This document shows, piece after piece, positions 45,484 to 56,900 of a stretch of DNA of 64,000 nt. Within the stretch, counting starts at the first letter, position 1. The number at the start of each line of letters is the position of its first letter. A program made the translations under genes and the position numbers. The notes below the pieces were generated by a model, which did no database searches, was not told where the DNA came from, and worked only from the letters and a program-made list of their open reading frames with translations. The DNA comes from Notospermus geniculatus (taxonomy: Eukaryota; Nemertea; Pilidiophora; Heteronemertea; Lineidae), in the NCBI GenBank assembly GCA_002633025.1, contig NMRB01000824.1:176658-240657 (forward strand). The letters run 5' to 3'.

Positions 45484-46188
45484 GAGCATCGCGAAACGAA
45501 AGTGACAGATTTCTCTGTGTTCCCCTATTGAAAACTCGTGGTTTCTCTAACTCTCTCTGTTGCATGGAAACACTGTACATGTATATGTGAACACNAATGG
45601 AGTGGGACGGGAGATTTCTTTATCGGAGAACCCTGCAAAGTATATGGAGACATACCTTTCGGTAGTATTCCTTTGACAGCAATCAGTACGTCCTACTCAG
45701 TTCTGCCCATTACTGCAATAATGTTTGGCGAAAATGTCGGCAGTCAAAAGCTAGGCCCTATAATCTGTCTTATCCTGGTTTCTTCAACGTATCGTTCTGA
45801 AAGGCCTTTCAGAAAATGACGTCCTGTGTATGATCACACGAAAGATTGACCAATTAGGTTATATATACGTGTTCATCATTTAATTTGATGTTCTGCACCG
45901 TCGCGTATGAAAGGACCTTTTTTCTTTTATGATGATATATATGATATTTATGGAAAGAGGAAGACGATTTGTTATGGCGACCGATGGGGGCCGGTGGAAA
46001 CACTTGAGAATAATTCTTTGTTCTAACGAAGTCATAAGTAGAGTCCGTCTTTGATTGGATGTGAAAACCTGCCGCGCCACCCAGTTAAACTGTTGGGACG
46101 GTGGTTCGCACTGGTACGGACAGACGAGGAAGGACGGTGGTTCGCACTGGTTCGGACAGACAAGGAAGTCCCTTTTCTGTTAAACAAC

Positions 46189-46194
46189 TTTATT
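46189..46194 (-). terminator. AATAAA signal, four-Ig gene
   Basis: TTTATT on the plus strand, 150 bases past the stop of the four-Ig gene. Confidence 0.6.
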
Positions 46195-46238
46195 CAAGAT
46201 TAATATGGCGAGAGTTTCACTCCCGCAGAGTTCACTAA

Positions 46239-46306
46239 AGGCCCGTTTCCATTAGTGATTAGAGCGGATTCCGCCGAATTCTCAGTGGAACAGCGCCCTC
46301 AGTGTT
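46239..46306. repeat. Fragment of the GGCCCGTTTCC MITE
   Basis: 'aaaggcccgtttccattagt' followed by 'ggattccgcc' resembles one end of the complete element at 55856-56032. Confidence 0.55.
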
Positions 46307-46343
46307 AAGGGGAGGGTCGTTTAAAAAATACATGTTTGTTTTT

Positions 46344-49300
46344 TTAGCGGACCGTCAAAAAGCCATCACTTTTTGGATAATCATCGTAGTCCATTCCGTC
46401 AACTTTCACCATGCACCGGTAGATACCTTCCTCTCGCTTGCTGATGTTATCAATATAAAGGGTCGACGTCGTGACGTCACCATCTTCCGTAATTTTCACG
46501 GAGAACTTCGTGTTTGTCGTGAGAATTATCGGTCCCATGGAAATACCTTTTGGAGAGTGAAGGTTGTCGCTCGAAAACATCCAAAATACCTTGAAACAGA
46601 AATTTAAAACTTTTGATTTGCATAAGGAAGAAAACTGCCATTCATTTATGCAGTGAATCCTGCTGCGGAAAAAACCTTGTCTCCCGATGCTCTTGTACCT
46701 TTAAGTGTCCCTTTAATACACGCGTCTCGTCGGAGCGGATGCCGCCTGGCGGACGTTTTATCAACCTACCAGTGACGATCCAAGGTTCTTCACCTCGCAG
46801 TCGAAGGCGGTCCCATCTCCAACCTGAGCAACTTTCGTTCCGAGGGGCTCCTGAATGCTGACGCCCGTTTCTGAAAAAACCCAAACGTCCTTCAACGATG
46901 TTCGAAAGACCCTAGAAATAACGTGGTTGAACTAAAAAAATGGACTCGCCCACCCTCGTCGGTGGAGGCGTTCACGGACGGTTGCAATCGTTACATCATC
47001 AGTGACGTCACAAATTGTCACGTGATGTCACAACATGTGGACAAAACTTTGGGGGGGGGGCTACCTGAGATCTTTGGTTGAATAAGCACGTATCCTTCCA
47101 TCATGGGCATGCTTCCGTCACTATTCCCAAACACAGAACAGCGGTATTTCCCGCCGTCATCTGCCGTCACTGATTTGATCGTCAGCCTGTAGGTGTCGCC
47201 ATAGGTAGCCACGCGGTAACGGGTACTTTGTTCCCGGATGACTATGGCTGATCCCTTGGATATCACGTGGGCAAATGCGACCATCATTTTGGACCATGTG
47301 ACCTGAAATTAATGAAGTCAATCGTAGTCTCACCCAGCCGCAGTTACCGCATCAAACACGGCGGAATAAAATGACTGGCTGCGCGAGACTATGGGCTAAG
47401 GTTTACCTTTAGCAATTAATTGCAGGGCAGAATACAAAAGCTTAAAGTGGACCTAAGAGTTGAGGAGGCTTCTAGAATTCGAGCCTACGTTTCATATCTT
47501 TACCTCGTGGCCAGCGCGATTACTGATCACGCAGTCGAGGTTGACGTCGCTGCCCTGGACAGCCGTCACCACGCCAATCGTGTTGGTGATTTGAGCAACG
47601 GAGCCGCTGGTGGGAGGTTTGTGCGTGTCTCCGCCATCGGGATTGGTACCGCCTAGAAAAAAGCAAACTGTAAACTCAGAAGAGAGAAAACCATCGATAG
47701 CATGTCTTTTTCTACTTTTTGATATATAAGAGAGGTCCGCCGCGTTTTGCGCTGGCATTCTCAACTTGGGTGGATTCATACTTGTCCGTTTTGCGCTTTG
47801 CGCTTGTGCGTTTCCTATGTTTATGTGTGGTATCAATAATAAAATTACTTTTTCTACCACGTACTCGCATAGGAAAAGCGCAGAACGCAAAGTATGAATT
47901 AGCCTTAAAGGTGGATTCATACTTTGCGTTGGTTTTGCGCTTTTCGCGTGTCCGTTTCCTATGTGAATGCGTGGTAGAAAAAGTAATTTTATTGTTGGTA
48001 CCACACATAAACATAGGGAACGGGCAAGCGCAAAACGGAGAAGTAAGAATTGGCCTTTTGCTTCAACGGCTCGGATTTCTTGCGAAGATTGACGAAAAGA
48101 CCCGAAGTGTTACGAATGTTGCGGTGGGCGGTGCCGTTTCCACAGGGTTTGGAACTGGAAGTCCTTCAATGGGTTGCGATTTTTCGGCTCACCTGACCCG
48201 ATAGATAATGTCACTACTCCATAGGGATTCTTCTCCCAGGCCTCTCCGACAACCTGCGATAGGCACTTGTATTTTCCGGAATCCTTGGCCTTCACTGATT
48301 TGATAATCAGCACATAGACGGCGCTGTCTGTTTTTTTCTCGAGGGTGACGCCATATTTGCTCTGATCGAGGACTACCATTGGCCCAGCCGAGATCATGTC
48401 GTCTGCGAGATGGGATTTTCCCGCCACTTTGAACCACATTAACTAAAAAGGGGCGTTGATAACGATTTTACTCAAACTGACTTTTCTTGAAAAAAATAGG
48501 AACGATTTTTAAAAATGAATGAAAAATTTTAAAAAATCCATGGCGGGATTTGAACCCGGGCAAGTGACAAGAACAAGAGTTTTGGAATTGTACACTTTCC
48601 TACAGTTCGGCCTCTAGGGGGGCTCTATTCCTCAGGACTTGCATTGCTCTTGTACCCGCTCGTGTACTTACACTGTTTCCTGCATAATTGGTAACTTTGC
48701 AAGATAAACTAACTTCTTGGCCTTCTCTTGGCGCTCTGGGGTCTTGGGAGATGCTGATTACAGGACGCTGCAAGGCTGGAAAGCAAGTAAACCCGAATGG
48801 ATGACTTCAGTGCCCAAACCGTTCCTTTCAACTCCATCATGAGCCCGGCCATAGCCATTTTACAAGTTGTGAAACCGATGAATGTACCAATGAATGTACA
48901 GGGGCGGATCCAGGGTTTCCGGAAAAGGGCGCGGGGGTCTGGCACCCGCCATTTTTTAAAATGGGATGCTACAGATATGCGCTTTTCAGGCATCTGAGGC
49001 ACAAATAATATGCATGTATCACTCTCCCGCCATAAGGCGGATTAAGTGGTGGACTTGGGGAGGAGGGGGGGGGGGCACCCTCTAAATCTGCCGCTGACTT
49101 GGATCAACAGAGCTGGACTCACCGTTATTCTCAGCTCTCAAAATCCTTCCCGTGGCCCGTGTTTGTGTTTTTCCACTCTCCCTCACGTTCACGTCACACT
49201 CATAGTCTCCAAAATCGGAAAACCTCAGCTTCTCAATGTAGACACTAGCGGTCGCAGTTCCGGTCGTTTCGTCTGTTTTTACATCAAAATGCATGTTCCT

Positions 49301-50246
49301 GTCGTCTGATAGCATCATCCGACCGACTGCTAACATTTCAGTTTCGGAGTTTCTGACTCTGTACCAGGCGAAGACCTAGCAGATGTTCAGAAAGGTCAAA
49401 GGTCAAGGTCGGCAAGGTTACAAAGGTCGAATTAAGGTCAAGGTTGGTTGTTTTCACCATGATGCCATAGACATAACTTTACGACAACGTTATTTTTCAT
49501 ACTACACATTAACCAGATTTTATATTGCACTTTCGGTACAAAAATAACGTTGTTAACGTTTACGTTTATCTTTTGATTTCGAAACCTCCCTATTTTAAAC
49601 TTACTTACGTTCACGTCTTCGTCATAATCTCTGACTTGACACTCAAGCCGCGCATCATCCCCGATTGATTTCGTGAGTGTGCCGAGTTGACCGACGAGTG
49701 ATACGCCACGCGCTGAAAATAGGGCGTACGGAGGAGAACGCATCCGGAAAATCCGAGAGAACCCGCCCCTCCCCAGGGAGGACAGGTGGGCCTGACCGTC
49801 ATTAAATGATTTCAGGTAAAACACAAGAGGGAAGGTGATGGACAGGAGCGCTCCACCACGTGAGAGTCACGGTTACCGCTGATTTCACGCGAGTTGGCTC
49901 TTAAAGCGGGGTTCATTGGCGCATGGATCCGGTCCGTTTTCAGTCCGTTTGCCCCTAGTTTTCCGGATACGAAAACGCAAAAGTCCATTTGATCGATTTT
50001 TACGGACCTTAATCGGACAAAATCCGTGTGCCAGTGAACCCCGCTTTATGGGCAATTCACCGCTGTTGGTTTCCATAGGTCTTGGCGCCTTTTGACTGAC
50101 CAATGAGACAATTGCTGCCCATGGATTTCTACGGATGTTGCCCATAGAGAGCAAAAATCTCACGTGTGGAGCGCCTTTGGAAACAAACCTGATTCTAGCG
50201 CCAGAAACATCAGCAAAATCGGGAGAATAATTTGACAATAAGCCAT
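46344..50246 (-). CDS. Secreted protein with four Ig domains
   Basis: Nine exons: 50246-50189, 49712-49609, 49375-49123, 48775-48672, 48442-48193, 47652-47504, 47302-47065, 46870-46770, 46589-46344; 500 aa in one frame. Residues 1-19 are a signal peptide ('CQIILPILLMFLALES'). Each Ig domain is two exons: an N-half with the first Cys ('ARLECQVRD', 'VSLSCKVTN', 'VNLDCVISN', 'TAFDCEVKN') and a C-half beginning with the core Trp ('VFAWYR', 'LMWFK', 'VTWSK', 'VFWMF') and ending at the second Cys ('FGDYECDV', 'SGKYKCLS', 'GGKYRCSV', 'EGIYRCMV'). The last domain is followed directly by a stop, so no transmembrane or GPI anchor. The function is not recognised; soluble recognition or decoy roles are possible. 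Intron phases match the Ig-PAN gene. Confidence 0.85.
47755..48055. mobile_element. Two adjacent related MITEs
   Basis: Two copies back to back (about 47765-47908 and 47909-48055), each with inverted ends like 'ggtggattcatactttgcg' and 'cgcaaagtatgaattagcc', and inner 'cctatg' plus 'gtggtagaaaaagtaatttt'. In the intron between the second and third Ig domains of the four-Ig gene. Confidence 0.8.
49471..49590. mobile_element. MITE with GGAGGTTTAGAAATCAAA ends, truncated copy 2
   Basis: Retains right end 'gatttcgaaacctccc' and internal 'aataacgtt' words of the element at 31955-32105, but the left terminal repeat is missing. It abuts exon 2 of the four-Ig gene (18 bases away). Confidence 0.75.
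49850..50172. mobile_element. GCTCCAC MITE copy 2, with a nested MITE
   Basis: Host ends 'gctccaccacgtgaga' and 'ctcacgtgtggagc' match the element at 35156-35314. It is split by a second element (about 49903-50049) with ends AAAGCGGGGTTCATTGGC and GTGCCAGTGAACCCCGCTT, flanked by 'tta'. The composite sits in intron 1 of the four-Ig gene and ends 17 bases from exon 1. Confidence 0.85.
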
Positions 50247-50919
50247 GGCGTCTGGAAGAGTGGGGTATAGATCGTCAACAAAGTTGGTGCTGTGAACTTC
50301 TCAGCGGGCAAACGTACGTTTATCTTATCATACAAATGTTAATGAAATTAAACCACTTCCGCTTTTTAATTCGGCTAATAGTTGCCCATTAATCAATGCC
50401 CGCCCCTTCCTGTTTTATTTTTCGCATCTCCTCATGCTTGGCGTCATTTTCCGCAAAAGTCTGACAGCGAAGCAACCAGATTGCCGCCAGGCGCGCCGCT
50501 CATCGAGTCATTTGGCGGGAGAATGCCCAACATGCCTGATTTGAAAGCAAATATGTCTTCTAGGAATCAATGAAAGTCCAAGTTACAATAGTGTGCCATT
50601 GTCAGGGTTTAATCTAACGGTCTTGGGTTGCAAGAACCTACGTTTAATCCCTCACTGAACAATAAAACCGGACTTATTCCAGGGGACGCAGATTCCTGCT
50701 ACACCGGACCGCATTAGTGGCGACATCTCTTAGTCACCAATGAAACCAAGCATGCTAGTGACGTCATGACCGAGTCCGCGCGAGCATTCGGCGATGAATT
50801 CTCATTTTGCAAGAGCAGACTTCATTTTCATTTTCCATGTTTTCTGCCAAGTCGGCATTTTCCCCACATATTTTGCGTTTGTATCCTTATATCTCGGAGA
50901 AATTACCATAAACTAATCG
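50247..50919. promoter_or_regulatory. Shared upstream region of the four-Ig gene and ASCC2
   Basis: 673 bp between divergent start codons. No coding sequence is evident. It contains 'gtgacgtcatgac' at 50759-50771, a CRE-like word. A bidirectional promoter is an inference from spacing. Confidence 0.5.
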
Positions 50920-53900
50920 ATGAAGATACCTCTCGATGAAAAAACTACAGTTTGGAGGGATCCCGATACGGGGAAGGATAAAACTGTCCTTGTTTTGGTG
51001 GGTAGGCTAGCTAGCAAGTTCACTTTCTTCACCAGTTCACTTTTGACTTGTGACTTTTTCATCTTCATTTTTCACTTTTTGACATTTCATGTTTGTTACA
51101 CAGTGATTGTGACATATCATGATTTGGAGTTCAGCTGTGCTGGGCTCGGTCAGATATATAGCCTAACTAGGACTAGCTACCCTAGGCCTTGTCGGGGGGG
51201 GGGGGGGGGTNNNNNNNNNNNNNNNNNNNNNNNNNNNNNNNNNNNNNNNNNNNNNNNNNNNCTTCTCTCTGCTCTGTGTTCATCTTCATGGGAGAGTGCC
51301 AAAATGAGCCATGCCAAGCAAGCCTAAAACTGACTGGGTGGGGGGGGGCACGCCACCACAGTCTTACTTTACTGTCCCATGCGACGAACGTGAAGAGCTC
51401 GCTGGGAATGAAACTCCCATATGGCCCAGGCTAAATAATAAATTCGAACCCGGGATCTGCCGCTTACTAAGCGGACATGATAACCAGGCGATCACTCACT
51501 AGGCCTCGGCCCCTATCAGGGCTCCTCGGCTACTAGTAGCTACTAAGCTACTCAGCCTGCCCTAATCTAGCCTACTGGTATGGCAAAAGGTCAAAAAAGC
51601 CTAGTAATATCATTTGATGTCCCTGTATCCTTTGCAGGATCCAAGATGGAAAGAGGAGATGAAGTTTGTCTTGTATCATGCACCACCAAAAGATACATCA
51701 CTGGATTCAGCCGATTATCAAGAGTGGTTTGAGCGCATCACGTTCATCGAGGACGACCTCCACGCCCTCCTGTCACTGCCTCATGATAAATTCTGGTGTC
51801 AAGCAATATTTGATGAATCCTTGCAGAGAAGTCTTGAGTCTTATCTCAGATATGCACCAAGGTAAATTAAGTACGGTAACGGTAATGATATCATTTTCAC
51901 GACACTTTGCTCAAGATGTGACCATAACAATGTGGAGCTTGCGCAGTCAGGCACGGATCAAGAGAGGGGGCACACCTCCCCTTGGCCAACAAATCTGTAA
52001 AATCGACTGTGAAATTCTGGAATTGGGGGCAAATTTCAATGTTCCTACACAGGGCGCCCCCTCTTTTCCCAAATCCTGGATCCGCCCCTGGCAGTGGCTT
52101 ATTGTGACGTCACTTTAGAAGAAGTTGCAAAGGCCCAGGTTCAGCAAAGTGAACTATTAGGTTGCCTCTGTTTTGAACTCATGCTACCCACTGTCTAGTC
52201 TCAAAATTTTGATTTTAAGGACATATGATGGGTTATATCGTCTACCGGACAGTGCCAAGGAAAAACATAAAAGTATACATCGGTTGGTGTTCATGACGTT
52301 TGTAAGGTTATCCACCTACAAGGAGTCAAAGGTATGTTCTGTCAGAGTGGTGCAGTGACAGTGGCAACAATAGCGCCTGGCACCTCGGATGTTCCGGGTT
52401 GGAACCTTTGATCAAACCCATTCATGATGCTTGGTGCCTAGCTCGTGATTCAAACACCAGGACTATTCAACTGTAATTTGAAAAAGTTTTTGAAAATCGC
52501 CATCTTTTGTTGATTCCTCAGGATTTCAAAATCTTCCTTCAAAATTTATCTACATATCTTTTCTTCCAGGAGGCATTCATCACCCCAAAAGTGTTCGGTG
52601 AAATCTTGTACGAGAACTACATATTCGACATCCCAAAGCTAATGGACCTGTGTATATTGTATTCCAAAGGGAATCTTCCCCTTCTTCAAAAAATGGTAGA
52701 GAATGTTTTCACCCAGCAGCCAAAATACGAAGATGATCTTCGGGCGACTGCACCGCAAATATTACAGGTGTGTAGCATGTTGAATTTTGGACAATTTTGA
52801 CTTATATCAGGGGCGGATCCAGAGGGGGCACCCCGGGCGCTCGCCTCCCCTTTTGATCAACAAATCTATAAAATCGACCGTGAAATTCTGAAGTTCGGAG
52901 CAAGTTATTAAAATTCACCACAAATTTCCATGTTTCTAGCACAGGGCGCCCCCGTCTTTTCCCAAATCCTGGTTCCATCCCTGTACCAGTATACCCCTTT
53001 CACAGCCAAGGTGTATTCTGTCAAATTTTCTGTCAACTTTCCTTGGTCGAATGGATGTAAGCAGTCATACTTCAGGATCATTTGTCAATGATGGAAGCAG
53101 AGTACCGTACTGCTGCAGGGTGTTGATGTTCATTTCTGAATCTTTTCTTATAGGTCTTTGAAAACATTGCTGTCCAATGTGGCGTACACTACGGCTCAGC
53201 TCCTGGATCACCCCAGAAATTGTCAAGTCCGAAACCGGACCAGTCGGATAACGATATCTGTGATGTTGTCAGTTATTTGCATGATGCTTGCGAGACACTT
53301 CATGCATTTGTAGAAGTTTGTTCAAAGGTACCGTTGGTTTTTCATGAGCAGCATGTTGAAACAAGGTAAGTGTGAGAATTGGTGTGAGAAGTCATTATGT
53401 TGTTTAATTTGAGATGTCAGAGTGGCGTAGTGGAATCATCAACACCTGTCACCCTTGCAGGTCCAGGTTCAGGAATAGTGAAAGTGACTCCTTTTAAATT
53501 TCTCGCCTTTAGGTGACCTGAATTCATTCCAACCTCAGACAGCCACCTGTTGTGCTGATGCCTTAGGCATTCTGACAGAAGCAGAAAAAATAGCAAATGT
53601 TTTCGTATTTGTTTGCAGATTGGGATCATTCTATGAGTCTGTGCCAACCAAACTTAAGGAAGANGTTTGTTGTCAGAAAGACGGTAAGTTTCGGAATATT
53701 TTGCCAAGAGCTGAGCAATATTGGGTTTATAACAGGAGGAAACCGGAGTGCCCAGAACTGACAAAGAAAGAAGTGTGGGTCAGACCGCGGTTGGTTTAAT
53801 TTGGATGAATGTGACACTGATACCGCTACCCTCTTTTCAGATTCATCGCCGACTACGAGGCGGCATTTCCTCTCGACGACGACCTTGACATTCTAACCCA

Positions 53901-56900
53901 AGCATCCTATACGATGTATCCTTTTCAAATATGCAGCTGATCAAACCCACCACCTCATCAGTGGCAGGTGTGGTTGTGGCCACTGCACCACTCTGACAAC
54001 CAGAAGAATCTCAGAATCTGATGGTAAGATTTGTCCGTTAAAATCAATATTCTCACCCTCTGCTGAAAGAAAAATTGGAGCGTTTCTTTCCTTAAATGTT
54101 TGTCAGAGATGAAACGAGAATAGACTTCTTGAAACAAGCCATCGCAGATGCTTCTTTTACTTACGGGAGGAAGAAGCGTATCGCCAAAACAGGCCATAGG
54201 CCATCGCCCGAAGAGGCTGTTTCTCCTGATTTAGATGTTGGTGCTGGGGAGGCAAATGGTGCTGTGTCATATGTAAGTAATGATGTGGACTATAGTCCAT
54301 CTCCTAAATAAGCCGTTCCTCCTGATCAAGATGCTAGTTCTGGTGCAGTCAGGCACGTATCCAGGGGGTGCACCCCCCCTTTCGGCCAACAATGTAAAAT
54401 TGATCATGAAATTCTGAAATTTGGAGCAAATCATTAAAATTCGCCGCAGATTTAAACGTTTCTAGCACAGTGCACCCCCATTTTTCCGAAATCGTGGATT
54501 CGCCCCTGGCAGTGGCATTTGTAGGCATTTTGCAAGTTGTTTCTTGACCAGAATTCTGGTCCGCTGTAGTAAACTGGTTAAAATCACAGACACTTGCTCA
54601 CTTTGCTATCTGATTTTCAGGAGGATCTAGGAGCCTGCGCCGCTAGACGTACCGTCACTGGCATTGAGCTCGACTCCTATATATCTTCAGTCAAAGATCT
54701 CCTCCCACACCTGGGGACGGGGTTTATTCAGGTTTGCCTTGAAGAGTATGACTATAACACTGAGGATGTGATAAACGCAGTGTTGGAGGGGAAACTACCA
54801 ACAGCGCTTCAGGAACTTGACCCAAATATGGAGAGGTATGTCAGAACAAGCTAGGCCTAGAACATGTCAAAGTCTGCTAAATAAATGTGTAAGTCCCTGC
54901 AGTCCCGAAATTTGACTGTAGGGACTTTTGAGTGCTACAAGGCCGCATGTGCTATGTCACTCCAAATGCTCAGTCCTCAACTTCAGTGTTGTGACGTTGC
55001 TGCACTTCTGACAACACTGCCGTGGATCGCACAAACGTCATGTCACCCTTGCCAGCGCCGACTCTATATTCTTACCTCTTAAACGGCGGTGGTGTCCATT
55101 TTCCAGGGCAGCATCGCCACCTCCAATTCCCTCGGCCCTCGACACCCGACTCAATGTATTCGACGGCGATGAATTTGACGTGTTTAGACAAGAAAATATC
55201 GACCATTCCAAGATACACAAAGGAAAAAAGTAAGTTATTGGTGAGATTTATGTTTGATTTTGAACTTTTGGGAGCAAGGGACAGGAGGAACACCTCTACA
55301 AACAATTTGAAATGGCTATCACTGGATTCGTATCTTGGCAATAAATCTTTGGTGTTTTTTTTCTCCAGAAATGTGAATGATGACGTGTCTGCCCTCGACA
55401 AACGTGAACTTGAATCATTCCGTGACGTCTATAACATGTACGGCAACATGGACGCTGAAGGTAGCCTCTACGAGACGAATAATATTGAGTATGATGATGA
55501 GTATGACGATACGTACGATTCACATGAAGTTGGGGCGGATGATGCAGATTCTGCAGATGAATTGACGAAGTGAGTATTGCTAGTTATAAAAAAAACAGCA
55601 CAAAAATGACACACAGTATAAATATATTGGAAAGTCGCCTCCGAATAGTTCGCAAATTTTCGACTCCAATTGGGGTCTTCCTCAGGCGCTATGTAGCAGA
55701 GATCCCAATTCACCTCTGGAATCTCTTCTACACAGCGCCTGAGGAAGACCCCACTTGGGGTCGAAAAGTTGCGAACTATTCGGAGATGACTTTCCGATTT
55801 ATTGAGTATTGCTAGTTATCATTTGCCACAGAAAACGTTGGAGTCACACTTTCTAAAGGCCCGTTTCCTTAGAATGGATTCTGCTGTGGTTTGTGGCGAG
55901 CATGGCTCACAGGTATTGGGATAATCAACATGTCATGTATTGTTAAACCCTCAAAGGATTATCCAAAACCCTGTGAAAACTGCATCGCTTGCCGCAAACC
56001 ACGGCAGAATCCACTATAGTGGAAACGGGTCCCACTGGAGATTGAACCTGGAACCTCAGAGGTGACAGCACTGAGGTTTTCCACTGCACCACTCTGACAA
56101 CCCATAGATAGTTTGCAAGTGTTTATTCCATGACAACATTCTAATAACTCTTTTACAGGAATTTTGCTGTGAATCGGTTGAATCCCAAACAAGAAGTCAA
56201 GTTGGAGAAGGAGGAAGAGGTAGGCAGGATTGGGACTTCTTCACGATTGAGGTGCCCGGAGGATCAGCCATTGAAATTGAAATATCCACCCGTTCAGTGG
56301 GGAAAGTCATGCGAGATGCGTCACATCATTAGGAATGATGTCATTTCGTCACATGACATTGCCGACATCACAGAAATTTCGCTGACGTCAAAAGGCCTAA
56401 ACAGCATTGTTGTTTTCGTTAATATCTTGATATTTCGAAAACTATAAGTCATATCAAAATTCGGGCTTCGTAAGGACATTTCCCAGGTCTGTCGGCATGT
56501 GCATACCAAGTTTGGCGGCGATCCGTTGGTCAGTCTTGGAGAAAATCACGAACAAACACACAAACAAGCTGTTGTCAAATTTTAGTATGATACCTCCAAT
56601 ACTTTCAAATATAGAGGGCAGCAGGTAGTGAGCAGCGACTGGTACTACTGGGAACTGAACCTATGACCTCATTCATGTCAGGCAGATGTTGGCACTCCCC
56701 CACTCTGGCAACTTGTTTCCTTGATTTCTTATTCAGATGATGTATTTGACCTATGACTTTTACAGGAAGAAGAACCAGCTCCCAACCCTAACAGACCTCG
56801 TGATCAGTTCGTGGAAGACCCGGCGAAAATACGGGAGAGGCAGGCACAGCATTATGCCAACCGACGCGGCAGAGGTCGAAAAGTTTACGATGTCAAGGGT

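Larger units (their letters stand above)
43516..46343. other. Spacer between the KY gene and the four-Ig gene
   Basis: No coding exon supported. It may contain the KY 5' UTR exon and promoter. Most of it is occupied by a 1.18-kb TIR element (44062-45240) and a MITE (45332-45483). Confidence 0.55.

Noticed and set aside
47492-48004. 170-codon minus-strand frame upstream of Ig exon 6
   Set aside because: The upstream part is MITE sequence read through; the acceptor at 47653-47654 defines the true exon start.
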